Assembly: GCF_018885265.1 (NCBI RefSeq)
Contig: NZ_CP076538.1
Coordinates: 4,004,001-4,068,000 of the forward strand
Reading direction: 5' to 3'
DNA: 64,000 nucleotides
Source of the DNA: Amycolatopsis aidingensis
GTDB lineage: Bacteria; Actinomycetota; Actinomycetes; Mycobacteriales; Pseudonocardiaceae
Position 1 is the first letter of the stretch, and the number at the start of each line of letters is the position of its first letter. Of the stretch, positions 1 through 11,220 are shown in pieces. Made by a program: the position numbers and the translations under genes. Under the pieces are notes generated by a model, which saw nothing but the letters and a program-made list of their open reading frames with translations, was not told where the DNA came from and ran no database searches.

Positions 1-14
1 GGGCGCCGGAGCCG

Positions 15-425
15 GTGGTGCGGATGCCGCTGCGGGTGCGCTACCACGAGTGCGACCCGCAGGGCATCGTGTTCAACGCCAACTACCTGTCCTATCTGGA
101 CATGGCGTCCCTCGAGTTCTGCAAGGCGGCCTTCGGTTCCTACGCCGCGCTGACCGCCGCCGGGGTGGACATGGTGGTCGCAGAGTCGAACCTGCGCTAC
201 CGCGCGGCCAGCCGGTTCGACGAGGAACTGGTCGTGGCCGTGCGGGTGGAACACATCGGCAACACCTCGTTCACCCTCGGCTTCGAGATCCACCGCGGCG
301 AGGCGCTGGTGCTCACCGCGAGTAACCGCTACGTCTGGGTGAGCACCACCGGCCTCGAACCCACCCGGCCCCCGGCCGCGATCAGGGACAGGCTGGCCGC
401 GCATCTCCCGGCGGACGGCGGGTGA
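15..425 (+). CDS. acyl-CoA thioesterase, 4HBT (YbgC/FadM-like)
   Basis: Hot-dog-fold thioesterase expected to hydrolyse acyl-CoA esters in the cytoplasm. The 136 residues form one complete 4HBT domain of normal length (130-150). The segment RYHECDPQGIVFNANY carries the family signature, with the catalytic Asp at about residue 14 followed by Gly and Tyr positions. The start is uncertain: GTG at 15 and 18 and ATG at 24 are all in frame, and the frame stays open to the window edge, so the true start may lie outside. The stop is 7 bases before the trmL start, so the two are probably co-transcribed. Substrate cannot be inferred. Confidence 0.85.
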   Translation: MVRMPLRVRYHECDPQGIVFNANYLSYLDMASLEFCKAAFGSYAALTAAGVDMVVAESNLRYRAASRFDEELVVAVRVEHIGNTSFTLGFEIHRGEALVLTASNRYVWVSTTGLEPTRPPAAIRDRLAAHLPADGG

Positions 426-432
426 ACGGCCG

Positions 433-906
433 GTGTTCCGCATCGTGTTCTTCCAGCCGGAGATCCCGCCGAACACCGGAAACGCCATCCGGCTGGCCGC
501 CAACACCGGCTGCGAGCTGCACCTGGTCGAGCCGCTCGGGTTCTCCCTCAGCGCCAGTCACCTGCGCCGCGCCGGGCTGGACTATCACGACCTCGCCGAG
601 GTCCGGGTGCATCCGGACCTGACCGCGGCCTGGCGGGCCCTGCTGCCCGCCACCGTGTACGCCTTCACCACCGGGGCTCGGCGCCGCTACACCGAGGTGG
701 CCTACGCGCCGGGGGACGTGCTGCTGTTCGGCCCCGAGTCGGTGGGCCTGCCGGGCGAGGTGCAGCATGCGGCCGAGGTGACCGACCGGCTGTGCCTGCC
801 GATGCTGCCCACCTCGCGCTCGCTCAACCTGGCCAACTCCGCCGCGATCGCGGTGTACGAGGCGTGGCGCCAGCACGACTTCCCCGGGGTCGGCCGCTCG
901 CGGTGA
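433..906 (+). CDS. trmL: tRNA (cytidine(34)-2'-O)-methyltransferase TrmL
   Basis: SPOUT-class (trefoil-knot) methyltransferase that 2'-O-methylates the wobble base of certain leucine tRNAs using SAM. The 157 residues match the usual length of TrmL/YibK. Visible family motifs are PEIPPNTGNAIRLAANTG at the N terminus, LLFGPESVGLP in the middle and the C-terminal knot LPMLPTSRSLNLANSAAIA. The GTG start follows the thioesterase stop by 7 bases. It converges with the VWA gene on the other strand, the two stops abutting at 906/907. Confidence 0.93.
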   Translation: MFRIVFFQPEIPPNTGNAIRLAANTGCELHLVEPLGFSLSASHLRRAGLDYHDLAEVRVHPDLTAAWRALLPATVYAFTTGARRRYTEVAYAPGDVLLFGPESVGLPGEVQHAAEVTDRLCLPMLPTSRSLNLANSAAIAVYEAWRQHDFPGVGRSR

Positions 907-1890
907 TCACGGCAGCCGCTGGCCGAGGAACAGGGAGCTGCCCGCGGCGCCGATCAGCACGATGGTCGCCAGCACCACCCACGGCCTGCTGGCGTCGGCC
1001 TCCTTGAGCTCGTACCCGATCTGCTCACCGAGACTGGCGTACACCTGTTTCAGCTCCGCGGCCGTGGCTGCCTTGTAGAAGTCGCCGCCGGAGAGCCGGG
1101 CGATCTCCCGCATGGAGGAGTCGTCCACCGGGACCGGCTGCGGGTCGCCCTCGATGGTCACCACCCCGTGCGAGGTGCCGAAGGAGATCGTGGAGACCGG
1201 CACGCCGGCCTGCTTGGCCCGCTGCGCCGCGGTGTAGGCGCCGCGTGGGTCGTAGGGGTCGTCCGTGGGCACGGTCTGTTTGCCGTCGGTCATCAGCACG
1301 ATCCGGGCCGGCGGTGGCCCCTCGGCCCCGCCGACCACCGCGGAGAACCCCTCGATGGACTGCAGGGCGGCGAAGATGCCCTCCCCGGTCGCGGTGGACT
1401 GCGCCAGTTTCAGGTTGTCGATGGACTTGAGCACGCCTGCCCGCTCGGTGGTGGGAGCCACCAGCACGGTGGCGGTACCCGCGAAGGAGATCAGCCCAAG
1501 GTTGACCCCGGGGGTGAGTCCCTCGGCGAAGGTCTTGGCCGCGTCCTGAGCCGCGTCCAGCCTGGTGGGCGCCACATCGGTGGCCTCCATGGACAGCGAC
1601 ACGTCGATCACCAGCATCACCGTGGCGCGGTTACGCGGCACCTTCTGCTCCGCGGTCGGACCCGCGAGCGCGAAGGTGAGCAGGATCAGCGACACGATCA
1701 GCAGCGCGGCAGGCACATGGCGGCTCCAGCCCTGGCTGCGCGGCGCGACCCGTTCCAGCAGCTCGAGGTTGGTGAACCGCATCGTGCGCTTACGGCGGGC
1801 CCGCTGCACCAGCACGTAGCCCACCACCACCGCCGCCACGAGCAACAGCAGCAGGAACCACCACGGCGAACTGAAACCGGTCAGGCTCAC
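907..1890 (-). CDS. VWA domain membrane protein (BatA/Rv1481-like)
   Basis: Membrane-anchored von Willebrand A protein, last gene of the ripA-moxR operon. It has a hydrophobic segment at about 10-28, a second at 60-76, a VWA domain from about 88 to 280 and a C-terminal membrane segment near 303-322. The metal-ion-dependent adhesion site is intact (D96-x-S98-x-S100 in VIDVSLS; TDGKQ later). Such proteins work with MoxR ATPases and DUF58 partners as a chaperone-like system for envelope or secreted proteins; the client here is not known. The start codon overlaps the stop of the DUF58 gene by 4 bases, implying coupled translation. Length and order fit M. tuberculosis Rv1481. Confidence 0.9.
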   Translation of the reverse strand: MSLTGFSSPWWFLLLLLVAAVVVGYVLVQRARRKRTMRFTNLELLERVAPRSQGWSRHVPAALLIVSLILLTFALAGPTAEQKVPRNRATVMLVIDVSLSMEATDVAPTRLDAAQDAAKTFAEGLTPGVNLGLISFAGTATVLVAPTTERAGVLKSIDNLKLAQSTATGEGIFAALQSIEGFSAVVGGAEGPPPARIVLMTDGKQTVPTDDPYDPRGAYTAAQRAKQAGVPVSTISFGTSHGVVTIEGDPQPVPVDDSSMREIARLSGGDFYKAATAAELKQVYASLGEQIGYELKEADASRPWVVLATIVLIGAAGSSLFLGQRLP

Positions 1891-2837
1891 GACATCCCCC
1901 CGGACCAGCCGCGCTTGCGGGCCACCACGAAGCGGACCGTGTCGGCGATCCAGTCCGAGTCGGTACGCAGCACCAGATGTCCCGCGCCCGCCTGGCGCAC
2001 CGCGCTCGCGACCCGCTGGCGGTGCGCGTGCGCGGCGGCCGCGAACTCCTTGCGCAGCAACGCCGAGGCGTGCACCTCACGCTGGCGCCCGGTCTCCGGG
2101 TCGGCGAGCACCACGGTGCCGACCTCGGGCAGGTCGATATCCCGCGGGTCCAGCACCTCGACGCACACCAGGTCGTGCCGGGCCGAGAGCGCGCGCAGCG
2201 GCCGCTGCCACTCCAGGTCCCCGAGGAAGTCCGAGATCACCACCGCCAGGCCCCGGCGCCGCGGGGGCCGCCGCAGCTGCTCGATCGCGGCCGCGAGGTC
2301 GCCCCGGTCGCCCTCGGCCGCCCGTGGTATCTCGGCCACCCTGCGCACCAGGCTCCTGGCGTGCGCGAGGCCGCCGCGGGCGGGGTACCGCCTGGTCTCG
2401 CTGCCGGTGGAGACCAGCGCGCCGAGCCGGTTCCCGCCGCCACCGGTCAGGTAGGCGATCGCGGCGATGGCGCAGACCACCAGGTCGCGCTTCTCGCACG
2501 TGGCGGTGCCGAAGTCCAGGCTGGCGGACAGATCGGCGACCACCCAGGTCTCCAGCTCCCGGTCGGCCACCGTCTCCCGGATATGCGGAACCGTGGTCCG
2601 CGCGGTGACCGCCCAGTCCATCCTGCGCACGTCGTCACCGGGCTGGTACGGCCGCGCCTCCCCCGGTTCCGAGCCCGGTCCGGGCACCAGCCCGAGGTGG
2701 TTGCCCTGCAGCAGCCCGTCCAGCCTGCGGCGCACCTCCAGCTCCAGGGTGCGCAGCCCCGCCTCCAGCCGCTCGCCGCGCAGCACCGGCGGCGCCCAGT
2801 CCGGCCGGCCTTCCGTCGTCCGTTCGGTGGCACTCAT
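1887..2837 (-). CDS. DUF58 domain protein (Rv1480-like)
   Basis: Cytoplasmic DUF58 protein of 316 residues. The diagnostic segment YQPGDDVRRMDWAVTART lies at about residues 68-85, followed by a VWA-like fold (VVADLSASLDFG, VVISDFLGD). DUF58 proteins are encoded with MoxR ATPases and VWA proteins and are thought to act together on client proteins; the biochemical role is unresolved. It sits 9 bases after moxR and overlaps the downstream VWA gene by 4 bases. The order moxR-DUF58-VWA matches Rv1479-Rv1481. Confidence 0.9.
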   Translation of the reverse strand: MSATERTTEGRPDWAPPVLRGERLEAGLRTLELEVRRRLDGLLQGNHLGLVPGPGSEPGEARPYQPGDDVRRMDWAVTARTTVPHIRETVADRELETWVVADLSASLDFGTATCEKRDLVVCAIAAIAYLTGGGGNRLGALVSTGSETRRYPARGGLAHARSLVRRVAEIPRAAEGDRGDLAAAIEQLRRPPRRRGLAVVISDFLGDLEWQRPLRALSARHDLVCVEVLDPRDIDLPEVGTVVLADPETGRQREVHASALLRKEFAAAAHAHRQRVASAVRQAGAGHLVLRTDSDWIADTVRFVVARKRGWSGGMS

Positions 2838-2846
2838 CGAAGGCCG

Positions 2847-3908
2847 TTACCTGCCCGGCACACCCGCCGCGACCGGCTGGCCGCCCTGCGGCCGGGCGGA
2901 CACCTGCGGCAACGGCACGGTCTGCAGCACCCTGGTGATGATGTGGTCCAGCGGGACCCCGTCGGCCAGCGCGTCATAGGACAGCACCAGCCGGTGCCGC
3001 AGCACGTCCGGCACCACGTCCACCACGTCCTGCGGCAGCACGTAGTCCCGCCCGCGGATCAGCGCCAGCGCCCTGGCGGCGGCGATGATCCCCAGGCTGG
3101 CACGGGGCGAGGCACCGTAGGAGACCCAGTTCGCCACGTCGGTCAGCCCGTGCTCCTGCGGGGTACGGGTGGTCAGCACCAGCCGCACCACGTAGTCGAC
3201 CAGCGCATGGTGCACGAACACCTGCGAGGCGACCTCCTGCAGCCGGGTCAGCTCCGCCGGGCTGAGCACCTCGTGCGGCTCCGGTGGGGTGACCCCCATC
3301 CGGTAGACGATCTCGCGTTCCTCCTCGGCCGAGGGGTACTCCACGATGATCTTGAAAAGGAACCGGTCCCGCTGTGCCTCCGGCAGCGGGTACACGCCCT
3401 CGTTCTCGATCGGGTTCTGGGTGGCCAGCACCAGGAAGGGGTCCGGCATCGGGAAGGTCTCGCCACCGATGGAGACGTGCCGCTCGGCCATCACCTCGAG
3501 CATGGCCGACTGCACCTTGGCAGGCGCGCGGTTGATCTCGTCGGCGAGCACGAAGTTCGCCACCACCGGGCCCAGCTCCACATCGAACTTCTCGCTGGCC
3601 TGCCGGTACAGCCGGGTGCCGAGGATGTCCGCTGGCACCAGGTCCGGGGTGAACTGCACCCGGGAGAAGGTGCCGCCGACCACCCGCGCGAAGGTCTCCA
3701 CCGCCAGCGTCTTCGCCACCCCTGGTACGCCCTCCAGCAGCAGGTGGCCCTTGGCCAGCAGGCCGACCAGCATCCGCTCCACGAGCCGGTCCTGTCCGAC
3801 GATGATCCGCTTCACCTCGAACACGGTGCGCTCGAGCAGCTGGGCGTCGCGCGCTGGGGTTCCGGGTTGTCCTTCGGCCGCGCCGTCGGAGTAGCCGGGC
3901 TCGGTCAC
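2847..3908 (-). CDS. moxR1: MoxR-family AAA+ ATPase
   Basis: AAA+ ATPase of the MoxR family, 353 residues (usual 320-380). Walker A is GVPGVAKT (residues 60-67) and Walker B is LADEINRAP (D123, E124); the sensor segment LATQNPIENEG and the arginine-rich PEAQRDRF follow. MoxR proteins remodel partners together with VWA proteins; the neighbouring peptidoglycan hydrolase gene suggests a cell-wall role, which is inference. The GTG start at 3908 has the GGAGG-like element AGGAGGCACC-type sequence just upstream. A 120-base gap separates it from the mobA-like gene, so an internal promoter is possible. Confidence 0.93.
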   Translation of the reverse strand: MTEPGYSDGAAEGQPGTPARDAQLLERTVFEVKRIIVGQDRLVERMLVGLLAKGHLLLEGVPGVAKTLAVETFARVVGGTFSRVQFTPDLVPADILGTRLYRQASEKFDVELGPVVANFVLADEINRAPAKVQSAMLEVMAERHVSIGGETFPMPDPFLVLATQNPIENEGVYPLPEAQRDRFLFKIIVEYPSAEEEREIVYRMGVTPPEPHEVLSPAELTRLQEVASQVFVHHALVDYVVRLVLTTRTPQEHGLTDVANWVSYGASPRASLGIIAAARALALIRGRDYVLPQDVVDVVPDVLRHRLVLSYDALADGVPLDHIITRVLQTVPLPQVSARPQGGQPVAAGVPGR

Positions 3909-4028
3909 GGTGCCTCCTACCTGATGATCACGTCTGCCGTGCGACCGTACTCGTCAGCCGGGCACGGTCGTGCACAACCCACGCTGCGTACAGCCAACCG
4001 AATGCCCAGTGTGACGGCTGTGAAAGTG

Positions 4029-4610
4029 TCAGTACCCAGCGCCCCCGCGCCGGGCGCGGTCGAGATCGGCGGGGGTGTCCACATCGCCGCACTCCCCCTG
4101 CCGGGCCCGGACCTCCGCGATGGACAGCCCGCCGAGGGTCGCCCGCAGCGAGGCGCCTGCCGGATCGGCAGGCAGCACCGCCCGCAGCGACCCGGTCCGC
4201 CAGGCACCGATCAGCCATTGCCGGTACCCGTCCCCGTCCACCAGCACGGCGCCCTCCGGCCGGTCCGGACCAGCCAGCGCGCCGCGCAGTCTCTCCACAG
4301 TGGACACCGAGACGCCGGTGAGATCGGCGGCCAGCACCACGGTCACCTCCACCGCGGGCAGCGCAGCCAGGCCCGCGGCGAGCGCGGCGACCGGCCCGGA
4401 CCCTGCGGGCCGCTCCCGGACCCAGGTCAGCGCGGGCAGTTCGGGCAGCCCGGTGCGTTCCGGGCCCACCACCACGACCTCCCTGGCTCCCGCCAGCGCG
4501 CCAAGGGCCGTGGCCAGTAGCGGCGTGCCGCCGATCGGCAGCATGGGTTTGTCCACACCGGACAGCCGGCGGGCACCGCCGCCGGCGAGCACGATGCCGG
4601 CGAAGGCCAC
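4029..4610 (-). CDS. mobA: molybdenum cofactor guanylyltransferase (MobA-like NTP transferase)
   Basis: Nucleotidyltransferase of about 193 residues that would attach GMP to molybdopterin. The N-terminal nucleotide-binding loop is IVLAGGGARRLSGVDKPML, matching the family pattern LAGGxSxRMGxDK, and AADLTGVS supplies the metal-binding Asp. The frame runs open far upstream through ripA, so the start must be chosen: GTG at 4610 lies 5 bases after the ripA stop and puts the loop at the N terminus as in all MobA proteins. It is inserted between ripA and moxR, an arrangement I do not know from mycobacteria. Specificity (GTP versus CTP) is not certain. Confidence 0.8.
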   Translation of the reverse strand: MAFAGIVLAGGGARRLSGVDKPMLPIGGTPLLATALGALAGAREVVVVGPERTGLPELPALTWVRERPAGSGPVAALAAGLAALPAVEVTVVLAADLTGVSVSTVERLRGALAGPDRPEGAVLVDGDGYRQWLIGAWRTGSLRAVLPADPAGASLRATLGGLSIAEVRARQGECGDVDTPADLDRARRGGAGY

Positions 4611-4615
4611 GGCCG

Positions 4616-5962
4616 TCAGCCGATCAGGCGGGTGGCATAGGGCATGATCCCACCGTAGCGGACCGGGGAGATCCGCACCCGCGCCCCGGAGTGCGGTGCC
4701 TCGATCATCTGCCCGTTGCCGAGATAGAGCGCGACGTGGTGGATCCGGCCGCGGCCCCAGAACAGCATGTCGCCCCGGCGCATCTGGGACAGTGGCACCT
4801 TGCGGCCGGAGTGGTACTGGTAGCCGCTGTAGTGCGGCAGCCGCTTCACCCCGGCGAAGGCGTAGATCATCAGGCCGGAGCAGTCGAAGCCGATCTTCAT
4901 GTAGTCGCCGTGCGCGTCGGCCACGCCGCCGTCCCGGATGCCCCTGGTCGGGCCGCTGGCGTTGCCGCCGCCCCAGGCGTAGATCACGCCGAGCTGGGAC
5001 ATCGCCCTGGCGACCACGGACTCCACGGTCGCGCCGGCGGGGGCCGATGGGCGTTGCGCCGGCGCCCTGCTGCCCCCGGCGGAAGACGAGGACGAGGCCA
5101 TCGCCGCCTGCCGGGCGCGTTCGGCTTCCTCGGCCCGTTTCTGCCGCAGCCACTGGTTGTAGCGCTGCCGCTGCCCCTCGAGGCCCTCCACCCTGGACTG
5201 GGCCGCGTACAGCCGTTGCTCGACCCGGCTCTTCTCGGCCTCGAGGCTGCTCGCCCGCGCGGACTGCGCCTGCCGGGCCTGCACCGCGGCCTGCCTGGCG
5301 GCCTCGGCGGCGGCCCGCGCCTGCTCGGCTTCGGCCTCCTTCTGCCGTGCGACCTCGAGTGCCTTGCGCGCCGCGGCGTCCTTGTTGGCCTGCTCGGTGC
5401 GGGCCCGGCGCATGCGTTCCAGCGCGTCCAGGTTGCTCCCGCTCACCGCGTCCAGCAGCTGCGACCGGGCCAGCAGGTCCTGCGGGCTGTCCGAGCCGAG
5501 ATAGGCGGAGATGGAGCCGATCATGCTGCCCTGCTGGTAGCTGCCTGCCACGAACCGGTCCAGCTGGGTGCGGGTCTTCTCCACGGTGGCGGCAGCCGAG
5601 TCGGAGGCCGCGCGCGCGGCCCGCGCGTTGCGTTCCGCCGTGCTGGCCGCCTCCTCGGCCGCCTGGAGGTCGACCAGCGCCTTGTTGGCCTCCTCCATCT
5701 TGATCTCGACCTCGGCCCGCAGCTCGTCCAGCCTGCTCTCGGCCTGGGCCAGCTCGTTGGTCAGCTCACCCACCTTGGCGGCCTTGGACCGGGCGGCCTG
5801 GCGGCCGACCTTCAGCTCGGAATCGCTCGGGTTCGGGGGTGGTGGCGGCACGGCCGCGGCGGTACCGCCGCCGAGCAGGGCGGCCAGCACCAGCGCGATG
5901 ATCATGCTCGCGCCGCGGAGCCGCCCCGCGGCGCGGCGTGGCTCATGGTGCCCGTCCGGCAC
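4616..5962 (-). CDS. ripA: secreted NlpC/P60 peptidoglycan endopeptidase (RipA-like)
   Basis: Exported hydrolase that should cut peptide stems of peptidoglycan during division. A signal peptide ends near TAAAVPPPP, residues about 45-260 are Ala/Glu/Arg-rich coiled coil, a Ser/Pro linker follows, and the NlpC/P60 domain fills the last ~130 residues. Catalytic Cys is in FDCSGL (about C361), with His in IHHVALYL (about H409) and a third polar His near EAPH. Start choice: GTG at 5971 sits directly on the AGGAGG element (5971-5976), whereas GTG at 5962 has an 8-base spacing, so 5962 is preferred. First gene of the envelope operon; the 208-base gap upstream is shared with a divergent gene. Confidence 0.9.
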   Translation of the reverse strand: MPDGHHEPRRAAGRLRGASMIIALVLAALLGGGTAAAVPPPPPNPSDSELKVGRQAARSKAAKVGELTNELAQAESRLDELRAEVEIKMEEANKALVDLQAAEEAASTAERNARAARAASDSAAATVEKTRTQLDRFVAGSYQQGSMIGSISAYLGSDSPQDLLARSQLLDAVSGSNLDALERMRRARTEQANKDAAARKALEVARQKEAEAEQARAAAEAARQAAVQARQAQSARASSLEAEKSRVEQRLYAAQSRVEGLEGQRQRYNQWLRQKRAEEAERARQAAMASSSSSAGGSRAPAQRPSAPAGATVESVVARAMSQLGVIYAWGGGNASGPTRGIRDGGVADAHGDYMKIGFDCSGLMIYAFAGVKRLPHYSGYQYHSGRKVPLSQMRRGDMLFWGRGRIHHVALYLGNGQMIEAPHSGARVRISPVRYGGIMPYATRLIG

Positions 5963-6180
5963 GGCCTCCACCTCCTACAACCTTCCTGACCTGCGGTTTA
6001 GAAGATCCTCAGCAGACTGTCCCACTGATGCCACTTATTTACCAGTCGTCACACTCGACACTTGCTCCCCATCCACCACATTTCCCCGTTCCGGGGGACC
6101 CCTGGCACGGTCGGCCGCGTCAAACCGGCTGCCCGGCCGATGCCCATCGGGGATACTGCGAACGATCGAGGAGTAACACC

Positions 6181-6711
6181 ATGCGCACAGCCCGTCCGAC
6201 CGGCGCGTACCTGGCGGCCGCCTGCGCGGCGGCCGGCCTGGTGGGCGTGGTGGTGGGCAGCTTCCTGCCCTGGTTCGGCTCGGGCAGCGTGAGCCGAACG
6301 AGCTACCAGGCTGCCGCGCTGCTGGGCAGGCTGGACCTGTTCGACAACGCGCTGGTCGACCTGGCGTTACGCTCCTGGGTCGCGGTGCCGTTGCTGTGCG
6401 CGGGGAGCGTCGCGCTGTTCGCGCTCGGGCTGTTCCGCACGGCCGCGACCTGCACACTCGTCCTGGGTGCGGTGGTGGGAACCATCGGCATGGTCTGCGC
6501 CGTCCAAGGCACCGAAGCCGGCTCGGCAGCTGGGGGCGTCGCCGTTCTCATCCCGGGACCCGTCACCAGCACCGCCGGGTCCGCGGCCGCGGTGCTCGGT
6601 GCGCTCGGCGTGTTCGGCACGCTGTACCGCGCCGCGCGCCTGGGCCGGCGCCACCCGCGTGTGCAGGGCGAACAACACAGTACGACCGGAAGAGCAGGTA
6701 TCCAACCGTGA
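6181..6711 (+). CDS. hypothetical four-helix membrane protein
   Basis: Unrecognised integral membrane protein of 176 residues. Four hydrophobic stretches are visible at roughly 9-29, 63-83, 88-108 and 130-150, with a basic C-terminal tail (RAARLGRRHPR). The ATG is preceded by GAGGAG at 6168-6173 with 7-base spacing. Its stop overlaps the next gene start (GTGA), so the two are translationally coupled and probably functionally linked. It is divergent from ripA, across a 208-base shared regulatory gap. No function assigned. Confidence 0.75.
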   Translation: MRTARPTGAYLAAACAAAGLVGVVVGSFLPWFGSGSVSRTSYQAAALLGRLDLFDNALVDLALRSWVAVPLLCAGSVALFALGLFRTAATCTLVLGAVVGTIGMVCAVQGTEAGSAAGGVAVLIPGPVTSTAGSAAAVLGALGVFGTLYRAARLGRRHPRVQGEQHSTTGRAGIQP

Positions 6712-8126
6712 CGAATCCAGGGCAGGGCGGCCCGTGGCAGCCGCAGGGCATGCCACCGGGACAGCCGCAGTACGGCCAGCCCCAGTACGGGACGCCGCCG
6801 CAGGGGTACCCGCAGGGTTACCAGCAGCCCTACCACCAGCAGCCGTACGGCCACCCGCAACAGCCCTACTACCAGCAGCAACCGCCGCCGAGGAAGAGCA
6901 GGCGGGGCCTGGTCATCGGCCTGGTCGCCGCACTGGTGGTGGCCCTGGGTGGCGGCGCTACCTGGTTCGCGCTGTCCCAGACCGAATCCGTGGCCTCCGG
7001 CGCGGCCACACCCACCGAGGCTGCGCGGAACCTGGCCGGCTCGCTGGGCAACGGTGACCTGGTCGGCCTGCTCGGCAGCCTGGCTCCCGCGGAGGCCGCG
7101 CTGTTCACCGACCCGATCGAGGACGCCACCGGCGAGCTCAAGCGGCTCGGCGTGGTCAAGCCGGACGCCGACCCGAAGTCGCTCAGCGGCATGCGGCTGC
7201 AGGCCGAGAACCTGGCCTTCGACGAGGCGGCCCAGGAGCAGGTCAACGACCACGTCGCGATCACCAAGCTCACCGGCGGAACCCTCGAGGTCACCGCGAA
7301 CCTCCAGGACGTCCCGCTGGCCGAGGACTTCATGGACGCCGTCCTCAGCCGCTCCGAGCGCGCGGAGCTGGAGCAGGGGCCGCAGACGCGGACCATCGAC
7401 ATCGCCGAGGTGGTCCGGCAGCAGGGCGAACCGGTCCGGATCGCCACCGTGAACGTGGACGGGGAGTGGTACCCCAGCCTGCTCTACACCATCGCCGACT
7501 ACGCACTGCTGGCCGAGCGCCAGGCCTGGCCGCAGCAGCCCGTGCCCGCGATCGGGGCGGACTCGCCGAACGAGGCCGTCCAGCAGCTCGTCCTGGCCGC
7601 GCTGGACGGCGACCTGCGCCGGGTGATCGAGCTGCTGCCGCCGGACGAGATGGCCGTGCTGCACGACGTCGGCCCCGTCCTGCTGAACGCGATCGGCGCC
7701 GAGGCCGGGCCGTCCGGGATCACGGTGACCAGGCTGGAGACCGAGACCAGCGAGCTCAACGGGGGAACCAGGGCGACCGTGACGGCGCTGGAACTGACCA
7801 ACGAGCGAAAGCGCAGCACGTTCTCGCTGGTCCGGGAAGGGACCTGCTACCGGGTGAGCGTCGACGAGAACTCCGACCGGCTGTGCGCCGATGAGCTCGC
7901 CACCATGCTGGAGCGCCGCTCCGACGTCAGCCTGCCGCCCGCCGCGCGGCAGGCCGTGCGCAACCTGGGCCTCGGCGTGTTCGAACAGGGCATCGGCGTG
8001 GTGACCACCGAGGTGGACGGCGAGCACTACGTCAGCCCGCTGCGCACGTTCAACGAGCTGGGGATGACCGTGCTGCGCAGCCTGCAGCCGGAGGACATCC
8101 AGGGGCTGATCCGCCTGGCCGAGTGA
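6708..8126 (+). CDS. membrane-anchored protein with Pro/Gln/Tyr-rich N terminus
   Basis: Unrecognised protein of 472 residues. The cytoplasmic N terminus (about 1-60) is built from repeats of the type PQYGQ/PYHQQ, followed by a basic patch (RKSRRG), one membrane helix near 65-86 and a large extracytoplasmic region. That region contains two similar halves: each starts with an AA(R/V)xL or AVQQLVLAALDGDL-type helix about the number of residues processed, suggesting an internal duplication of a ~180-residue domain (NGDLVGLLGSLAP versus DGDLRRVIELLPP). The GTG start overlaps the previous stop. Followed by a strong terminator hairpin. Confidence 0.75.
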   Translation: MTNPGQGGPWQPQGMPPGQPQYGQPQYGTPPQGYPQGYQQPYHQQPYGHPQQPYYQQQPPPRKSRRGLVIGLVAALVVALGGGATWFALSQTESVASGAATPTEAARNLAGSLGNGDLVGLLGSLAPAEAALFTDPIEDATGELKRLGVVKPDADPKSLSGMRLQAENLAFDEAAQEQVNDHVAITKLTGGTLEVTANLQDVPLAEDFMDAVLSRSERAELEQGPQTRTIDIAEVVRQQGEPVRIATVNVDGEWYPSLLYTIADYALLAERQAWPQQPVPAIGADSPNEAVQQLVLAALDGDLRRVIELLPPDEMAVLHDVGPVLLNAIGAEAGPSGITVTRLETETSELNGGTRATVTALELTNERKRSTFSLVREGTCYRVSVDENSDRLCADELATMLERRSDVSLPPAARQAVRNLGLGVFEQGIGVVTTEVDGEHYVSPLRTFNELGMTVLRSLQPEDIQGLIRLAE

Positions 8127-8143
8127 GCGCCTGCGCGCAGGCC

Positions 8144-8182
8144 GCGAGGGCCCGGTACCACACGGTGGTGCCGGGCCCTCGC
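8144..8182 (+). terminator. strong 18-bp stem hairpin terminator
   Basis: Arms 8144-8161 and 8165-8182 are complementary over 18 positions (one G-T wobble) with a 3-base loop ACG. It lies 17 bases after the stop of the membrane protein gene and before the aconitase promoter. There is no clear T-run after it, as is common for actinobacterial terminators. Confidence 0.8.
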
Positions 8183-8194
8183 GCATGGGGCCCC

Positions 8195-8223
8195 TTGAAG
8201 TAAAAAAAGGACACGCGTACTGT
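8195..8223 (+). promoter_or_regulatory. acnA promoter with AcnR-type operator
   Basis: A -35-like TTGAAG (8195-8200) and a -10-like TACTGT (8218-8223) are 17 bases apart. The 16-base element AAGGACACGCGTACTG (8207-8222) overlaps spacer and -10. It matches, with one mismatch, the operator consensus CAGNACnnncGTACTG that I recall for the aconitase repressor AcnR of Corynebacterium. Binding here would block RNA polymerase. An acnR-like gene is present at 20604 with a second copy of the element before it. The leader from about 8230 to 8386 is unassigned. Confidence 0.7.
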
Positions 8224-8227
8224 TTGA

Positions 8228-11212
<2,985 letters not shown>

Positions 11213-11220
11213 CACCCCGC

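Noticed and set aside
1168..4520. Very long plus-strand open frames opposite the DUF58/moxR genes
   Set aside because: They are GC-driven antisense shadows: composition is Arg/Gly/Pro/His-rich with no family motif, and the minus-strand genes are unmistakable.
5972..6180. Possible c-di-AMP riboswitch in the ripA leader
   Set aside because: Cell-wall hydrolases often carry one, but I could not find its conserved core on the minus strand here; the gap is treated as ordinary promoter DNA.
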